Source: Sphingobacterium sp. BN32 (lineage in GTDB: Bacteria; Bacteroidota; Bacteroidia; Sphingobacteriales; Sphingobacteriaceae). From it: a DNA stretch of 64,000 nt. This document shows positions 62,955-64,000 of the stretch, one piece after another. The stretch's first letter is position 1; each line of letters begins with the position of its first letter. The stretch lies in the NCBI RefSeq assembly GCF_030503615.1, contig NZ_CP129963.1:372001-436000 (forward strand). The letters run 5' to 3'. Below the pieces are notes generated by a model. That model was not told the DNA's origin. It worked only from the letters and a program-made list of their open reading frames with translations, and did not search any database. The translations under genes were made by a program, and so were the position numbers.

Positions 62955-64000
62955 TTAAACTTTGATATAGATTTTCTTTTTATCTAACCAGTAACAGATT
63001 ACCCACATAAATACAAGGAATACTAGGGAATATGCGAAAGATCCCAATTCTGGTGGACCTGGTATTTGAGCGCATATGTTCTTATAGAACCAGGATAAAG
63101 GACTGGAGAATATCGCTTCGCCGGCTTCATTTGTACCTGCAGGTATGCGTATCAAGCCTAATGCTTTCGGGAGTAAACCACTCAACACGAAAATGAACAA
63201 TGGGTTCTTTCCGAATACATCGAAGAACTGCGTGAGCTTATTTTTTACGCCCTGGACTTCAATGTACCAAATCATCCCTCCAATGGTCATGATACCTAGT
63301 CCCGTTGTGTAAAGCACATAAGAGCTAGTCCATATCTTTTTATTGATCGGAAAACCTAAAGACCAGGTCCAAGCTAAAACCACTAGGATAAAACCAGTAA
63401 CGAATAAACCTGACAGCAGTTTGAAATGCGGCTCCTTGCTTGCCGGTACTTTCGTCCACAGCCAATCAACTGATCCTTGATTTTTGATAAAGACACCCGC
63501 TAAGTAGCCAAATACTACTTGAATGATCGCAGGAAGTGTACTCATTAGTCCCTCAGGGTCGAAAGGAATTCCTTCGCCTTTGTACATATGCGCAACACCT
63601 AGAATGGCTTTGTCGTAGTCCGTTCCGAACCAGGTTTCTAATGAATAAGGATCGCCCGTACCTAAGAATGCACACATGCCCCAATAAGCAAATAAAATGA
63701 CCGCGGATATGTAAATCAGATTTCTAGGTTTGAAGTAATAGGCTAGGACAGAAGCGAAGAAGTAGGCAATGGCAATGCGTTGTAAAACCCCTAAAATACG
63801 TACGCCTTTTTCAGGATCCGTGCTGCTTACCCATTCTCTAAATTGTAAGGCTCCATCTGCCCATTGTACAAATGGGAACCAGTTTAATCCCAATCCGATC
63901 AGGAAAATAAGAATTGTTCTTTTAATAACCTTTTTCCAAAAAACGCCATCACCAGCTTCCTGTAAGCGAGGTATCACAAATGACATCGCATTTCCGACAG
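62955..64000 (-). CDS. Acyltransferase, NagX/HGSNAT-like membrane protein, N-terminus beyond window
   Basis: The frame stays open to the window edge (upstream residues read VGNA before MSFVIPRL), so the true start lies outside and the Met at 63986 is internal. About eight hydrophobic helices remain; IGLGLNWFPF, VRILGVLQRIAIAYF and GKNPLFIFVLSGLLPK match the heparan-alpha-glucosaminide N-acetyltransferase (DUF5009, NagX) family, which moves acetyl groups across the membrane to amino sugars. The missing first part would carry the active histidine. Confidence 0.85.
   Translation of the reverse strand, partial: VGNAMSFVIPRLQEAGDGVFWKKVIKRTILIFLIGLGLNWFPFVQWADGALQFREWVSSTDPEKGVRILGVLQRIAIAYFFASVLAYYFKPRNLIYISAVILFAYWGMCAFLGTGDPYSLETWFGTDYDKAILGVAHMYKGEGIPFDPEGLMSTLPAIIQVVFGYLAGVFIKNQGSVDWLWTKVPASKEPHFKLLSGLFVTGFILVVLAWTWSLGFPINKKIWTSSYVLYTTGLGIMTIGGMIWYIEVQGVKNKLTQFFDVFGKNPLFIFVLSGLLPKALGLIRIPAGTNEAGEAIFSSPLSWFYKNICAQIPGPPELGSFAYSLVFLVFMWVICYWLDKKKIYIKV

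Overview
The window looks like ordinary chromosome of a Bacteroidota bacterium, most likely a Sphingobacteriaceae member close to Sphingobacterium. The evidence is a SusC/SusD outer-membrane pair, families almost confined to this phylum (DUF2480, DUF3108, DUF3109, CcmD-like, YtxH, LVIVD), the fused HisB and HisIE enzymes, a malic enzyme carrying a phosphotransacetylase-like domain, and promoters with the phylum's TTG / TAnnTTTG pattern. No phage, insertion sequence, plasmid gene or CRISPR array was seen. About 65 genes are supported, including three tRNA-Asp genes. The first and last genes are cut by the window edges.

Layout. 1-9 kb: the end of a lipoprotein gene, dapF, a DegP-type protease, then a same-strand run (LMW phosphatase, unknown, cyclophilin, xth) and proBA. 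9-14.2 kb: susC/susD-like uptake pair behind a long leader containing a LacI-type operator-like palindrome. 14.2-19.3 kb: acyl-CoA dehydrogenase, 1-Cys peroxiredoxin, and an ECF sigma factor next to a membrane protein that joins an anti-sigma-like N-terminus to a trypsin-like protease. 19.3-31 kb: three tRNA-Asp genes, prfA, an SMR exporter, LpxH, peptidases, TerC, a polyprenyl synthase and a DUF3109/DUF3108/DUF2480 run. 31-41 kb: envelope biogenesis on the minus strand (PpiD/SurA-type chaperone, LptC, an outer-membrane barrel, CcmD/CcmC/CcmB, an ABC exporter). 41-44 kb: an LVIVD lipoprotein, a small barrel and a BACON-like lipoprotein. 44-48 kb: SAM hydrolase, phoH, purC, a STAS protein and rnz. 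48.2-53.2 kb: hisC-hisB-hisH-hisA-hisF-hisIE, without hisG or hisD. 53.6-64 kb: aminopeptidase P, DacB, malic enzyme, ruvA, a free-methionine-sulfoxide reductase, a TspO-like membrane protein, a WD40 protein, rpsO and a NagX-like acyltransferase.

The most unusual non-coding feature is a composite repeat found twice, in opposite orientation (about 53.18-53.55 kb and 62.19-62.50 kb). Each copy is bounded by TAG triplets spaced exactly 7 bases apart on one side and CTA triplets spaced 7 apart on the other. Inside are a terminator-like hairpin and several copies of a GAACCAGGAAA module. Other points worth a second look are the sigma/anti-sigma-protease locus, probable leaderless promoters where the -7 element ends 5-6 bases before ATG, a terminator lying directly in front of the DUF2480 gene, a perfect 24-bp hairpin at 24.3 kb, and helically phased ATTGGGTT repeats at 41.2 kb. 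Function calls rest on motif recognition by eye; no database search was run.
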